Assembly (NCBI GenBank): GCA_036245525.1
Contig: BTPG01000008.1
Span: 26,464,009-26,528,008, forward strand
Length of the DNA: 64,000 nt
Direction of reading: 5' to 3'
Origin: Semisulcospira habei
Lineage: Eukaryota; Mollusca; Gastropoda; Semisulcospiridae
The position numbers and the translations under genes are program-made. The notes under the pieces are model-generated. The model made no database searches, was not told where the DNA came from, and was given only the letters and a program-made list of their open reading frames with translations. Position 1 is the stretch's first letter. The number at the start of each line of letters is the position of its first letter. Of the stretch, positions 1 to 11,800 are shown piece after piece.

Positions 1-89
1 ATAAGCCCATTGCGTACCCAAAGCTGCCTAACTGCCGACGCAAAAATCCCAACATTACCCCCTTTCTACCCCCAGCCAACTATGACTCC

Positions 90-650
90 TCGAACGCTTC
101 CACCAGCGCTGCCTGCGTACCATCCTGGGCATTCGCTGGAGTGACTATGTCACCAACGTCGAGGTCCTTGATCAGGCTGAAACTGTGAGCATCGAGGCTT
201 TGCTGCTGCGGACACAGCTCCGCTGGGCGGGGCGTGTCTCCAGGGTGGAGGATCATCGCCTGCCAAGGGTCACCCTGTTCGGCGAGCTTGCTACTGGACA
301 CCGGCGGAGAGGGGATACAAGGACTGTCTCAAGAGGTCACTTGGTGCCTGCCGGATCGGCCACCGCCGGTGGTCTTCGCTTGCTGCGGGCCGTGGCACCT
401 GGCGCTCCACCGTTTGCAGGGCGGCTGTCTCCTTTGGGGGCTCTCGCAGGGCTAGCCTTGGGGACAAGCGGCTCGGGAGAGGGGACAGAGATGCCGCGGC
501 TCAGAACCCTGGCCATACCTTCCCCTGCAGCCACTGCGGTCGAACCTGCCTGTCTCGGATTGGCCTCCGCAGCCACGAACAAGCCTGCAGACGTCATGGG
601 CAACTCCTATAAAATCTTCGTTCGCGAAGTCAAGCCAAGAGACCCCCTTT
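90..650 (+). pseudogene. 3' end of a LINE reverse transcriptase ORF, degraded
   Basis: Three shifting frames give a familiar LINE C-terminus: RCLRTILGIRWSDYVTNVEV, then SIEALLLRTQLRWAGRVSRV, VEDHRLPRVTLFGEL, and finally the C-terminal zinc-finger-like FPCSHCGRTCLSRIGLRSHE. Frameshifts show it is dead. It belongs to the non-LTR type often mislabelled endonuclease-reverse transcriptase; the clade is not certain. The 3' tail (TTCGTTCGCGAAGTCAAGCC) recurs in the fragment at 60545-60712. Confidence 0.8.
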
Positions 651-709
651 CTGCATGCAGCCCCCAGTACTGTAAACGGTACCGGTGGCTGCATGCACAA
701 GAGGGTTAA
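641..709. mobile_element. Family F palindrome
   Basis: CCCTTTCTGCATGCAGCC ... ACCGGTGGCTGCATGCACAA then GAGGGTTAA. Almost the whole element is terminal repeat. Sits at the tail of the LINE fragment. Confidence 0.85.
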
Positions 710-716
710 CCATTAA

Positions 717-803
717 ACTTTAACTCTTAAACTGCCCAAACTAAATCACTTCCATTTTATAGAATGGAAGTCATTTAGTTCAGGCAGTTTAAGAGGTAAA
801 AGA
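717..803. repeat. Single foldback, unclassified
   Basis: CTCTTAAACTGCC at the left pairs with GGCAGTTTAAGAG at the right. The inner arms ACTTCCATT / AATGGAAGT close a hairpin of about 80 bp. No TTAA ends in clean form. Confidence 0.75.
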
Positions 804-983
804 AATGTGCCCAAATTCAATTATTACGTTGAACCGAATATTTACAAGATTGGTGTAATAACCTGGCTTTGCAAATATATATGCCTAAAGCAGCATGAAT
901 ATTCTGACGTCGGTTACACCATGTCTAGACCATGGTTAGAGAGGTTTGTACGATGAAATGCACCATAAAAAAATCAGACACAA

Positions 984-1185
984 TTAACTCATTCAGCCCG
1001 ACGACCGTATTTTGGAGGCGTCATCTAATGACTGTATCAGTTGCAGGAGATGATTGACCATGATAATACAAGGGTAGTGCCAGATTAGCTTGGCGCCTGT
1101 CTGCGCCAAGCTAATCTGGCATTACCCTTGAATTATCATGGTCGACCCATCTCCTGCTGAAGTGTGTCAGGGCTGAAAGGGTTAA
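984..1185. mobile_element. Family A palindromic TTAA element
   Basis: TTAA bounds both ends. Core arms GGGTAGTGCCAGATTAGCTT / AAGCTAATCTGGCATTACCC meet at GCGCC. The outer part reads CTCATTCAGCCC ... GGGCTGAAAGGG. This is the CATTCAGCCC subtype, also at 16734 and 45037. Confidence 0.88.
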
Positions 1186-1539
1186 TACATGTTATGATGT
1201 TCTTTTTTTATAGACAGACATGGTCTGACACATTCAGCCCTGATAATAACACTTCAGGTAGAGATGCATTAGCCATGATCATTCAAAGGTTTTGCCTCAT
1301 CTGTTTATCTGGTACTACCCTTGAACTATCAGATCTGCCATCATTCTGTTGATGGACACTGTGGAAATGTTTGTGGATTTGGGTTTAAGAGCAGAATGAG
1401 TCAGACCAGTTGCAGTAGAGCAGTCACTGATAGGCATACATTATCGTCACATTTTCCTCAAAATAAGTGGTTGCAATTGGATTGTTATCACAGTCAAAAA
1501 AACAGTAATAAAGGGTAGTACAACCTGCACAAATGGGAA

Positions 1540-1612
1540 AAAACACCCCTTATGCATGCAGCCACCGGTACTGTTTACAGTACCAGTGGCTGCATATACA
1601 AGGAGGTAAACA
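1540..1612. mobile_element. Family F palindrome
   Basis: CCCCTTATGCATGCAGCCAC and GTGGCTGCATATACAAGG pair across GGTACTGTTTACAGTACC. The TTAA ends are mutated. Confidence 0.85.
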
Positions 1613-2171
1613 AACTTGTGCAAAGCAGTAGAGGAACACACAACTGTATGCCTGGCAGCGACATATGCCTTGCGACCGTTTATAACAAGGGCACTTCCTC
1701 TTTATCAAACTTTACCTTCGCTGGACATCATAGACTGGGAGAAAAAAAGCACCAACTCCTCAAAAGTTTCAAAATAAATTCATGGGCAGCAGTTGATATT
1801 AGACATAATACTTATTTTTACCACACAAAAACAAAAAGTCACAATTATGGTCAATACTTGTAAATATTGTACCCAATATGTTTGTAATTCATTTGTTTTC
1901 TTGTAAAAGGCCTCGTTTTTTTTATAGTCAGTGGTTCTGTACAGATAAAATTAAGAAAATGCAACCCTGTGGTTTTTCCCTGCTTCTTCCAAAACATTAC
2001 TGAAAATACAACCTTGAATCCAGTAAGAAAAAGATTATGAGGCTGACAGATACAGTTTGCCTGCACAGCTGAAAGGTCCTCAGGCTAACACTAAGGTCCC
2101 AGAGTTAACTAGGGCTAACGCTGGCATCAACCTGAGGATCATCTGCTCACTTGCTACATATATTACCGTAG

Positions 2172-2289
2172 TGTGCAAAAGGTCATCGGACAGCCGTCGA
2201 GCCGCTGTTGGCCTGCGCACAGCAGTGTGCGGCCAACGTCCGCCTGACAGTGTGTGGGCCAACCGTACCCAATGACCTTTTGCGCACTG
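2172..2289. mobile_element. Family H palindrome
   Basis: TGTGCAAAAGGTCATCGGAC and CCCAATGACCTTTTGCGCAC pair; inner GGCCTGCGCACAGCAGTGTG. Outer ends are CACTRMGCAAAAGGT-like. Confidence 0.83.
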
Positions 2290-3125
2290 GAACTATCACA
2301 CAATATTCTGAAACATTTTCAGCTCAAGACTTTTTTACACTATGCATTACAATTGTATATTCTGTTTATAATAATGGTTCAAGGCCACACTCTTTTCTGA
2401 TATGTTTTTGAGAAAACAACTTTTTCAGCACAGACATAAAAAAAGGAATGTGTCTAACTGTAGCCGAAAGTTTAACTTATCTTAAAGATCTACACTAAAA
2501 AAGTACTACATGGGGTAAACATTTTCTGGAAAAATGAGACCAAACAATAAACTCTAAAGTGCAATGAGCATGTACACTGTAACCGATTATGCCAAAAATA
2601 TACAAGGATTACCGCAAGCCATAATGAACAGCACTTGTTATTGTTTGTCCCTTAAAAAAAATTGCAGACGCTGTTTCACGTTTAGTGGTTTCCTACAGTA
2701 AGTTAGATGGTACAAAAATTAAAAACACAAAGCATAACTGTTCCGTTCAAAAGAAAAGAAAACAAAATACAATCTTTGGGACCAAACCTAAGATAGATAT
2801 TCATAGTCTACTGGCAAACAAAATAAGAAACAGACAAGAAACAAATCTCAAAGAAGCAAACGCAAAAACAAACCATGACAATAATGATCAGTTCGTTCTA
2901 GTGAAATGCAATGAAATTCTACAGGACTTCAAACAAAAAGACACTGGCAGCTACCAAACAAAACTAAAAAATTGAATGAAACATCCCTGCTCCCCCCTCA
3001 TTTTGTGCAAACAAATCCTGCTTCATCAAATTTGATCCAGAAAAATACAATACGAAACCAACAACCATTTGCATGTGTACACCGTTTCCTCCGTTCAATA
3101 AGTGCAAAAGGCAGCAAGTTACATC

Positions 3126-3193
3126 TGCAAGATGCATAGATCTTCATGAGCCCCCGCAGATTGCAGGGGCTCATGAGGATCTGTACATCTTCC
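3126..3193. repeat. Family D hairpin, solo
   Basis: GCAAGATGCATAGATCTTCA and GGATCTGTACATCTTCC pair around GAGCCCCCGCAGATTGCAGG. No TTAA outer arms. Confidence 0.82.
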
Positions 3194-3783
3194 TGGCCCC
3201 CTTCACAACAATATTAGTCCTCAGGACTGGTTGGGGTGGGAGTTGGGGGTGGGGTAGGGGAATAGTATAGTACATACTGAAGGACTGAAATGTAAACCAT
3301 GCTCCTGAGAGTTGCGTAGTATAGCACTGGCTGCAGTACTGGGTCAAAATGGCTCCGACATAAAATGCAGCATGAGAACACAACTTCACAAGTGTACATG
3401 ACAATACATGTAAAAATCAGGAGTATATCCACAAGGCATATTTAACTGAAACTTGGAAACTTGGTACATGTAAATGATTATGCACACACAAGTTTTGGAA
3501 TAACATCCATTTCACAACTATCACAGCTTGAGTGTTCACTTCTGTGTATTCCATACACTGTCATTCTGAAGTAGCAGGGTCAGAGCACAAGTAATATACT
3601 GACTAGCTAAAGAAATGCGACAGTTTTGGAATCATCAGAAACACTAAAGTGCATTTCAATGTTGCATTTCTTTTGCTCGTGAGCATACAAACACACATGT
3701 ATTTGCAAGTAACTTCAATTACACTGATAACAATTGACAATGTCACAAAATGATGTGTTCATGACCTCTTTTCAAATTTAGAT

Positions 3784-3858
3784 TTAAACAGTATAATATC
3801 TTGAAAACTCTGAGATTCCGGTAGAGCATTGCCGTAATGAAATGCTGAGATAACTGAT
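3784..3858 (-). CDS. Possible last coding exon of the membrane protein gene
   Basis: A good minus-strand acceptor (TTATCATTTTCCCCAG at 3859) is followed in the required phase 0 by 24 codons ending SRYYTV and a stop at 3786-3784. It would give a short cytoplasmic tail after WKNPFK. The support is only splice signal and phase. A competing acceptor near 5622 would make an intron under 60 bp, which I think less likely. Confidence 0.2.
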   Translation of the reverse strand: MSYLSISLRQCSTGISEFSRYYTV

Positions 3859-4004
3859 CTGGGGAAAATGATAAAATAATACATGCAATATTTCTGCTTA
3901 TACCAGTGCCTTACTTATCAAGTATTTGAGATACTAGAATTTGAAGGTAATCATGTCCCACAACATGCAAAAAAAACACACACAAAAAAAAAACAACATA
4001 TACA

Positions 4005-4082
4005 TATATGGGGGTGGTGTGTGTGTGTGGGGGGGGAGGTGGGGGGAGGGGGGGGGGGAGAGAGGGGAGCAGGAAAGGGTGG
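4005..4082. repeat. G-rich / GT tract
   Basis: GTGTGTG followed by several runs of seven or more G. The flanking 3200-4340 is AT-rich 3' flank or intron without other features apart from the candidate exon at 3784. Confidence 0.85.
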
Positions 4083-4340
4083 GCACTGTTCTGAGGTAAA
4101 TCAGTGCTAAAAGGCACATGAATACCAAAAGACGTTGATTTCTTATGATCTCTTATGTTACTGATGTTACCTATAAAACAACATGTTTGTAAGGATGGTA
4201 GTTTATTCAAAGAAAACAAAATACTGCAGAAATGTCAAGAGGAAAGTGAACCAATCAAAAACTGTTATCTGTTTTCTGTCTGGAAATGTACATGTGTTAA
4301 TTAAATTATTATGTCGAGCCAGAAAATGAGAGTTTCACTG

Positions 4341-4411
4341 TTAACCCCCCCTATACATGCAGCCACTGGTACTGTTTATAGTACATGTGGCTGCATGAAC
4401 AAGGGGATTAA
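4341..4411. mobile_element. Family F TTAA palindrome, intact
   Basis: TTAACCCCCCCTATACATGC to GGCTGCATGAACAAGGGGATTAA, with GTACTGTTTATAGTAC at the centre. TTAA on both sides. Confidence 0.88.
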
Positions 4412-4570
4412 TGTGTCATGGTGTATGAGCAGTCCCTGCAGCTGTTCTGCCTACACAAACGGGTGGTCCAAGAGTCGCTTCCCTTCCTCCCCTGTCCGTA
4501 TAACTGGTACGGTGTGTGATGCGGGTCTCGAGACCTGAAAAAAATATTTAAGTCATGACAATTCACCCAT

Positions 4571-4834
4571 TGAACCCCAACACCCTACAGCAGGAGATGG
4601 ATCGACCATGATAATTCCAGGGCAGTACCAGATTAGCTTGGCGCCTTATGGCGCCAAGCTAATCCGGTACTACCCTTAAATTATCACGGTCGGTACATTT
4701 CCTGTAACTAGTACATGGTAGTTGGTACATGGTCGTTAGGCGATACCTCCAAAATGTAAGATATGCCGCCATGGGGTTGTGCACGCGACCGCAACTGTTT
4801 ACAGTACCGGTGGCTGAATGCACAAGGGGGTTAA
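4571..4834. mobile_element. Family A element fused to half a family F element
   Basis: The A core (GGCAGTACCAGATTAGCTTG ... GGTACTACCC) is complete. The expected GGGGTTAA end at about 4776 is replaced by the right arm of a family F hairpin (ACAGTACCGGTGGCTG), ending GGGGGTTAA at 4834. A recombinant or nested insertion. Confidence 0.75.
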
Positions 4835-4888
4835 ATCATTTTCACTTGACTTGGCAAGTTACACTACAACGGCAGATTAGTTCTGCGC

Positions 4889-5092
4889 TTAACCCTTTCA
4901 ATGTCAGTGGACACCGATTCTGTTTTTCAAATCTTTGTGAATTCAGTGCCAAAGAGCCACAGCTGTCCACAGAACATGGATACAAAGTGTTGCTGACAAG
5001 AGGCATAGATCCTCATGAGCCCCCGCAATTGCGAGGGCTCATGAGGATCTATGCCTCTTGCAACTGGATCGTATTTCTCAGCAGTGGGGCTA
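4889..5092. mobile_element. Family D TTAA element
   Basis: TTAACCCTTTCAATGTCAGT at the left; hairpin AAGAGGCATAGATCCTCATG / CATGAGGATCTATGCCTCTT with near-perfect 33-bp arms; right CTCAGCAGTGGGG without a clean TTAA. Confidence 0.85.
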
Positions 5093-5136
5093 CCCAGATA
5101 CCACCACAATCTGAAGTACAGCTGGAGTGGCAAACA

Positions 5137-5337
5137 GTGTAAAAGCTTCAAATGTGTACACTGCCATATGCAAGCTACATTATGGTACTTACAGATAAGG
5201 ATATAGACCAATCGCTTTAGTTCAAGGGTGGTGCCAGAACAGTTTGGCGTCTAGAGGCGCCAAGCTATTCTGGCACTACCCTTTAACTATTTTAGTCAAA
5301 CGTATTTCACACACTGGTGCATTCCGACTCTCATTTG
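5137..5337. mobile_element. Family B element, inverted, ends worn
   Basis: AAAGCTTCAAATGTGTACAC first, CACACACTGGTGCATTCCGA last. The core stem is AAGGGTGGTGCCAGAACAG / CTATTCTGGCACTACCC. The outer TTAAs are mutated. Confidence 0.82.
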
Positions 5338-5378
5338 AAAACTGCTTCATGACCAAGTCTATTTTGCTGTCAGGATGT

Positions 5379-5470
5379 TTACACCTTTGGCTGTCGGCAG
5401 CATTTTTTGCCGCGATAATTCCTGCAGGAATCATCGTGACAAAAAGTGCTACTGACAGCCAAAGAGTTAA
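5379..5470. mobile_element. Family G palindrome
   Basis: CCTTTGGCTGTCGGCAGC and GCTACTGACAGCCAAAG arms, centre GATAATTCCTGCAGGAATCA. Right end GAGTTAA; left TTAA mutated to TTAC. Confidence 0.88.
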
Positions 5471-5677
5471 GCAAAGTGCAGAAGTAAACAAATCCTCCTG
5501 AAGTTTACTTGCTTTGAATATCAAAGGAAGAGTTTGGTTTCAAACACAAAGATACTAAATCCACTGTTTAAAATTCTGTTTGCCCTCTCAAATAAAAATT
5601 TTAAGTAGACTTTTACCACCTGATAAAGAAACATTATATATTTAAACATTCAGTGAAATAATGTAAACTATGAATAC

Positions 5678-5856
5678 CTTGAAGGGGTTCTTCCAGATGG
5701 AGAAGAGGACGATACCAGCGATGAAGCAGATGATGAGAACAGTGTAGAGAATGATGGTGCCTTTTGGTGCCTGCAGGGGTTTCCTTGACCTGGCCTCTTC
5801 CACACTGATCACACCCTCTGTATACTCTGATGGGGCAGCGATCTGTGTACTGGCAC
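5678..5856 (-). CDS. Membrane protein gene, coding exon 5 (transmembrane helix)
   Basis: The exon has 179 bp, acceptor TGATTCAG|GTGCC at 5857/5856 and proposed donor TTCAAG|GTATTC at 5678/5677. It encodes a short ectodomain stub (STQIAAPSEYTEGV...), a basic hinge (ARSRKPLQAPKG), one 22-residue hydrophobic helix and WKNPFK. The donor lacks G at +5. If it is not used, the frame reads on for 11 more codons (VFIVYIISLNV) to a stop at about 5642. Confidence 0.78.
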
Positions 5857-8800
5857 CTGAATCAGGTCCAGAAGTCAAGTTAGTAAATCAGCATGCACTA
5901 AAACATTGCAGTATATAGAAAACGTACCACTGACACAACAGATAATCGTAATGATGTGTTCATTAGAAAAGCAAGTTTGTTTTCATGCACTCACTGAGGG
6001 AGATTGACACATGAAACATAATTGCTATGACGCAAATCACCCTTTCTTTTTGCCCAGGAAGCACAACTATTTGGGAGGCATATACTGGTATACACACTGT
6101 GTACCAGTCATAAAGGACTGATCGACCATGATCCCATGGGATCATGGTCGATCTGTCTCTTGTGACTGGCACATAGTTACACATCATATAGTTACACTAC
6201 ACATCTTTAGTTACACCTCTTTACCACCAAGCAGTATCATCAGTAGTAATCAAGTGGTAAAGGAATCGAGGGCCAGTTGCATGAGCGAGCTTAGTCCTGC
6301 ACCAGCCACTAAGCAAGGTGCACCTTGCTCAGTGGCTGGTGCAGGACTAAGCTCGCTCATGTAACTTTTCCAGAATCTTACAACACTGTGACAAAACATC
6401 CTAGGGCTGACCTCGGCTGCAGCTGGCCTGCGCACATCTGTGCGCGTACCCACTGCACCTGACGTTGGCTGAAAACCTTTTGCCTACTGGGAAGTAAAGA
6501 CAGGTGAACTCTGACCTTTTGTTTTGTTGACTCTCTGTCCATATGGCAGTTCAGGGAACAGTGCAGAGGCCAGAGTGTTGCCTGCTGTTGTGCTTTTCAA
6601 GTCTGTGTCTCCTGCAACAGATAGCAACCATAATTAAACATTTTAGTTATCAGTACAGAACTCGGACAACTTGATAAATTTGAAAATAAAAGTGTCAAAA
6701 TAACAGATGAGCTGACAATTTGCACAAGTGAATGTACTGTGTTTGTCAACAAGTGTGAGAGAAAGCATGCATTTTATGTGAATGCATGTGTTGGGTTAAG
6801 TTCAAAGTGCTTTGAGCCGTTTTACAGAATTGGTTGAGCGCTAATATAATGTCCGGTATTATTATTTATATAATGTGAACTGGACTGATCTTGGACACTA
6901 CAGCTCTCAGCTGTAAGGTCCAAACTCACTGACCAGCACACATTGTAAAATTAACCCTTATCATTCGGAATACACCAGTGTGTGAAATAAGTTTGCCTAA
7001 AATAGTTCAAGGATAGTGTCAGAATAGCTTGGTGCCTCTAGGTGCCAAGCTATTCTGGCACTACCCTTGAACTAAAGCCATTGGTCTATATATCCTTATC
7101 TGTAAGTACTATAATGTGGTTTGCGTACATATGGAAGTAGAAATTTGAAGCTTTTAGCCTCAGTATGATATGGGTTAACAGGGTATTGTAAACATAACCA
7201 ACAGCCACTAAGCATCTGACTAAAGATGAGTCCCATTTATAATCTGGAAGTGTAAAGCAAAAGAAAAGGGGGTTAGTTGCATGAGTGTGCTTAATGCACA
7301 TGCCACTAAGCTAGGTGCTCCGCAACAGATGAGTGAGGGAGCTTAGTCCTGCGCAAGCCACTAAGCAAGGTGCTCCGCTATTGCGGAGCACCTTGCTTAA
7401 TAGCTTGCGCAGGACTATGCTCAGTCATGCAACTGGCCTCAAGACAATTACCTGCACCAGGGTTGTAGTACCAGTCATCCTTGGCACCATCATCGCTGGG
7501 TTTGTTCATCCATGGCATATCTTCCTCATCAAATTTGTAATCATCCTCATCGCTTTCCTTCTTTCCATACCGCTCTGGCACCGCGTCCTGCTGAGGTTTG
7601 TCAGCTGAAAAACAGTGACAGGAGATAAAGAACAAGTAACATGCAAAGCCTTGATGCGCAAACATAATTTTCAAAGACATGTGGTAAAAAAACAATTTAA
7701 AGAAGCCATAAGAAACCAATGCAGACTATACGAATCAACCCAGTTATATACCGGGTATGAATACAAATGTATTTTTTTTATCTGTTACAAGTACATTGTA
7801 CAATGCATGTGCACTGCCATATTCTGAGCAACTGATAAGCATATATATATAAATATCCAATGGCATAACATTAAAAAAAAAATAAAGCACACTTTGGAAA
7901 ATATAGAAGCACAAGTCAGTTCTGTAAAGCTTGTCTCTTTCCTTCTTGTATTAACAACATGTATGTAATTGAATGCAAATACAGCATAATTCTTTTCATC
8001 TGTTCAATACAATATGCATCAATAATGTAGCCCAGAAAACGAAAACAAACAAACAAACAAAAAAAAACATGCAACAATTTTGACAGACAAAAAAAACACA
8101 ATATTATGGTATCAACCAAGACTGACTACAATACATCCGAATGATGATAGCAAGGATAAGGTACATGTTCGTTCATATAGTTTTAGCTCTTTCACTGATC
8201 TGTAAATCGAGGATTATTATTCATAACAAAATTACAGAGAAAGAAAAACAAAATCAGCATGATTCTATATTTCTGAATGTAATGCTATAAACACAAGTCA
8301 AGACTAAAATTGGATGTTAATAGTTAGTCACCAGCAAAAAAACATTTTTTATTAGGTACAGGTATGGACAGAAAGAGATTTTTTTTATAGCCACAAATAG
8401 AATATTTTTGTGTTGCAGTCAGTATGGATTTATCTAAATGAAATTGAATGCTGTTAGTGTCAGTTAGACAGTGTTAATTGTTAAACCAGTCTGAGCCAGC
8501 TACAGGACAAAGTTTCACTATAGAAAAGAACATTCTACGCATCAAGATTACAGGTCTGTCTTATAATATTGTGATACCTGGGAACCATAAAATCACATCA
8601 TGTTATTGGCGTTTGCATTGATATGGTCCTGAACTTACTTATGAAGAAAAAAACATGAGTTAAATAAAAGATCCTCTGGCCGACTGCAGCATTAGTTGGC
8701 CCGCGCACAGCCGTGCCGTTGGCCAGAGGATTTTTTTTTTTAATCTAATATTTTTTTCTTCATAAGTAAGTTCAGCACCATATCTGCGGTGCAGCCATGG

Positions 8801-11800
8801 GTGGGCAAACTATGGCTGGAATCTGCCAGAGGACGTTTTTCTCATTGGTAGTCTTCCTGGGAGCCACAGGCCTGACGGTTTTATATCTGACTTCACGCTA
8901 TTTTGATGCTGACCTGTACATGTCATGCTTTGAGATTAAGTTGGTGCATGCCATTCATCAACTTTATCTCAAAGTCTAACCAGCAGAGTTTTTGAGTCAC
9001 AGGTGGGGTTCTGCTTCTAAATCCTTTTGAAAATAAGGGCACACCCTCTGGCAATTTACTTGGTGAATTGAAAATGGAACTATTCAAGATTGTGACAGCA
9101 TGATATTTAAAGTGTTATGAAACTTGCTCATGTGTGAAAGAGGGACAGAGTAAAAGATCTAAAAACATCCAGGTCTGTAATGACCCTAACCCTCTCGTGC
9201 AGTACACCTCCCAAATAGTTTTTTTTTCTGAGGTTGAAAGAAAGGAAATAAAATGTGCGCTGGTCTCTTGACTTGGGTCTTACAGCTCTGGGCCATCAGA
9301 TAAAAAATGTAGACCAGCAAACAAGCATGGGTGTGGCAAAAATCAAATAAAACTTTTAAGCTAAACCCTTTTACCCCCAAGGTCTCATTTCTCAAATTTT
9401 GGAGATATTGCCTAACGACTATACCAGTTGTAGGGGATGGATTGACCATGATCATTCAAGGTTAGTGCCAGATGAGCTTGGCGCCTTCAGGGGCCATGCT
9501 CATTTGGCACTACCCTTGAATTATCATGGTCAATCCATCTCCTGCTATGGGGACTCAGGGCTAAATGGGTTAATCTGACCTAACAAAGCCACAGACAAAA
9601 GAAGAAGGGGTCAAAGTGACTCCAGCTGACGCTATGACTAGCAGGGTCAGTTAGTCATTTTCAAGCTCATGCTATGACTTGGGAGGGACAAAAGTACTAT
9701 CTTCTTCAATAGAAGACGTCATGTAAATTAAAATCTCAAAATATGATTACCGCACTTAAACTTGCAATTTGAGTTAACCCTTTTAGCCCCGGATCTCTAC
9801 AGCAGGAGATGACTTCAATTCAAGGGTAGTGCCAGATTAGCTTGGCGCATCCAGGCGCCAGCACTACTCTTGAATTATCACGGTCAAGCCATCTCCTGCA
9901 ACTGGTACAAATAGTCGTTGGGCAACACCTCCAAATTTGAGAAATGGGACCTTGGGGCTAAAAGGGTTAAGCTCCAACCGGGTTGAAACTGAACTTGGTT
10001 AGATGCGATAAGACCTGGGCATGCAGGAATCAGGTTCAAGTCAAATTCTGACATTATGCTTACTGGTGAAGTTTGAGGTGCAGAATGGCCAGTACAATGG
10101 AGAAGGGTAACTGAACTTAACCCTCTGCATGTCGGTAGTGGTTTTTGCTGCGTTTACTCCCATATGAATCATTGTGACGAAAAAAAACCCTACTGACACA
10201 CAAAGGGTTAACTTGTTGCGGGCCGATTGGACCAAATATAAACCCACCAACCAGGGTTTAACTCAGTTTCAACCCTGGTAAAATAAAACAGGTAATGGAT
10301 TGGAAGCTGATAGTTCAAGGGTGTTGCCAGCACAGCTAGGCACCTTAGTCAATTACATCCTGAGGCTTATTTTTTTTTAATCTGCTTATTGTCCTATGAA
10401 GGCTACATTACAGATTAGGAGATAGATGAAACATTTTAGTTCAAGGGTGGTGACTGAATAGCTTGGCACCTCGGGTGCCAAGCTATTCTGGCAACACTCT
10501 TGAACTATAATAGCAAATTTATTTCAAGCAATGGGTGTATTAGCATGAATGAAGAGGGTCAAAGCTATTCTGGCATCATCCTTGAGCTATCAAGGTTGAT
10601 CTGCCAGCTGAACTGTTGTGTAGTTTACAGAGAACAGCTACTAGGGGAAATGAGTTCAAGGTGAAAGAATTATGATGAAAGCTTTCCACAGCAAACTATT
10701 GATTCAAATCACAGCTGATGAAAGGCTGACCTAATAGTAATACTTAAATGCAAGTTACAGTTCTAAACAAATCCAGGTAAACAGCTGCTGAGTTTGTACA
10801 ACAGATTTCCGTACTCAAAATTTCAGGTTCTACATTTGTCAGTAAACATAACTGTAGAAGTGTTACTTCCTGTGCAATAGTCAATGTATTAATTAACTTT
10901 ATAAATACTATTGAATGAAAAAGTTAAGAGTTTTTCAACTTAACTTTCAAAGCCAGTGATTAACTCATCCAACAATTAACCCCATCAATAGCTGCAAAAG
11001 TGTCATACAGCATTGCTACTGGCAATGCTATGACACTTTTGCATCCATTTATGCTGGACACCTTGAATGAGTTAAACCTGGTATAAGCATGAAGCGATAG
11101 TAGAGGTTAGAATAATGAAAAATGAAGTAAAAAAAAACAAACAACAAAAACGGAAACCCCATCATAAATCATCAGAGCTAGAGGGAAAAATGTTGTGGGA
11201 GGTATCCAAGGTGCCTCTGCCATCTGCTGGCACACAATTTATTAGATTTAGAGGCACCATATGGGCCAGGAAACAACATATGTACAGTATTGCATTAACC
11301 CATATCATACTGAGGCTAAAAGCTTCAAATTTGCACACTGCCATATATGCAAGCTACATTACAGTACTTACATATATAAGGATATAGACCAATGGCTTTG
11401 GTCAAACTTATTGCACACACTGGATGATAAGGGTTAATAAACGCATTAAAAATCAGTGAACACAAACATGAACGTGTCAATAGCTTGATATGAAAAAGTA
11501 GACTTACTATCAATCTATCTGCCTGCAAAAGGCAGCAGATAAGTTCTAGTTCTAGTGAGGTTTCGTTTTCAACAAATGACTCCCAAAATGAATGCGAGCA
11601 ATGTCACAGCGCATATTCACTTGGACCATAAGCACAGACAACACTCCAAACACATTCACGATGTGCAGATCCTCATGACCCCATAAAAGCTCATGAGGAT
11701 CTAAGCCTCTTGGATATGTTTGGAGTGTTGTTGTCTGTGCTTATACGGTAGAACCTGGCTATCTACCACAACTTTGCTCTTGTTCATTGTTGGAAGTCGG

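Noticed and set aside
5540..5621. Alternative last exon for the membrane protein gene after a TTTCTTTATCAG acceptor
   Set aside because: It would need an intron of under 60 bp in a gene whose other introns are 0.66-5.5 kb; kept only as a possibility.
8797..8979. 60-codon plus-strand frame with a hydrophobic stretch
   Set aside because: It overlaps the flank of a foldback repeat, has no splice or homology support, and its length is ordinary for chance.
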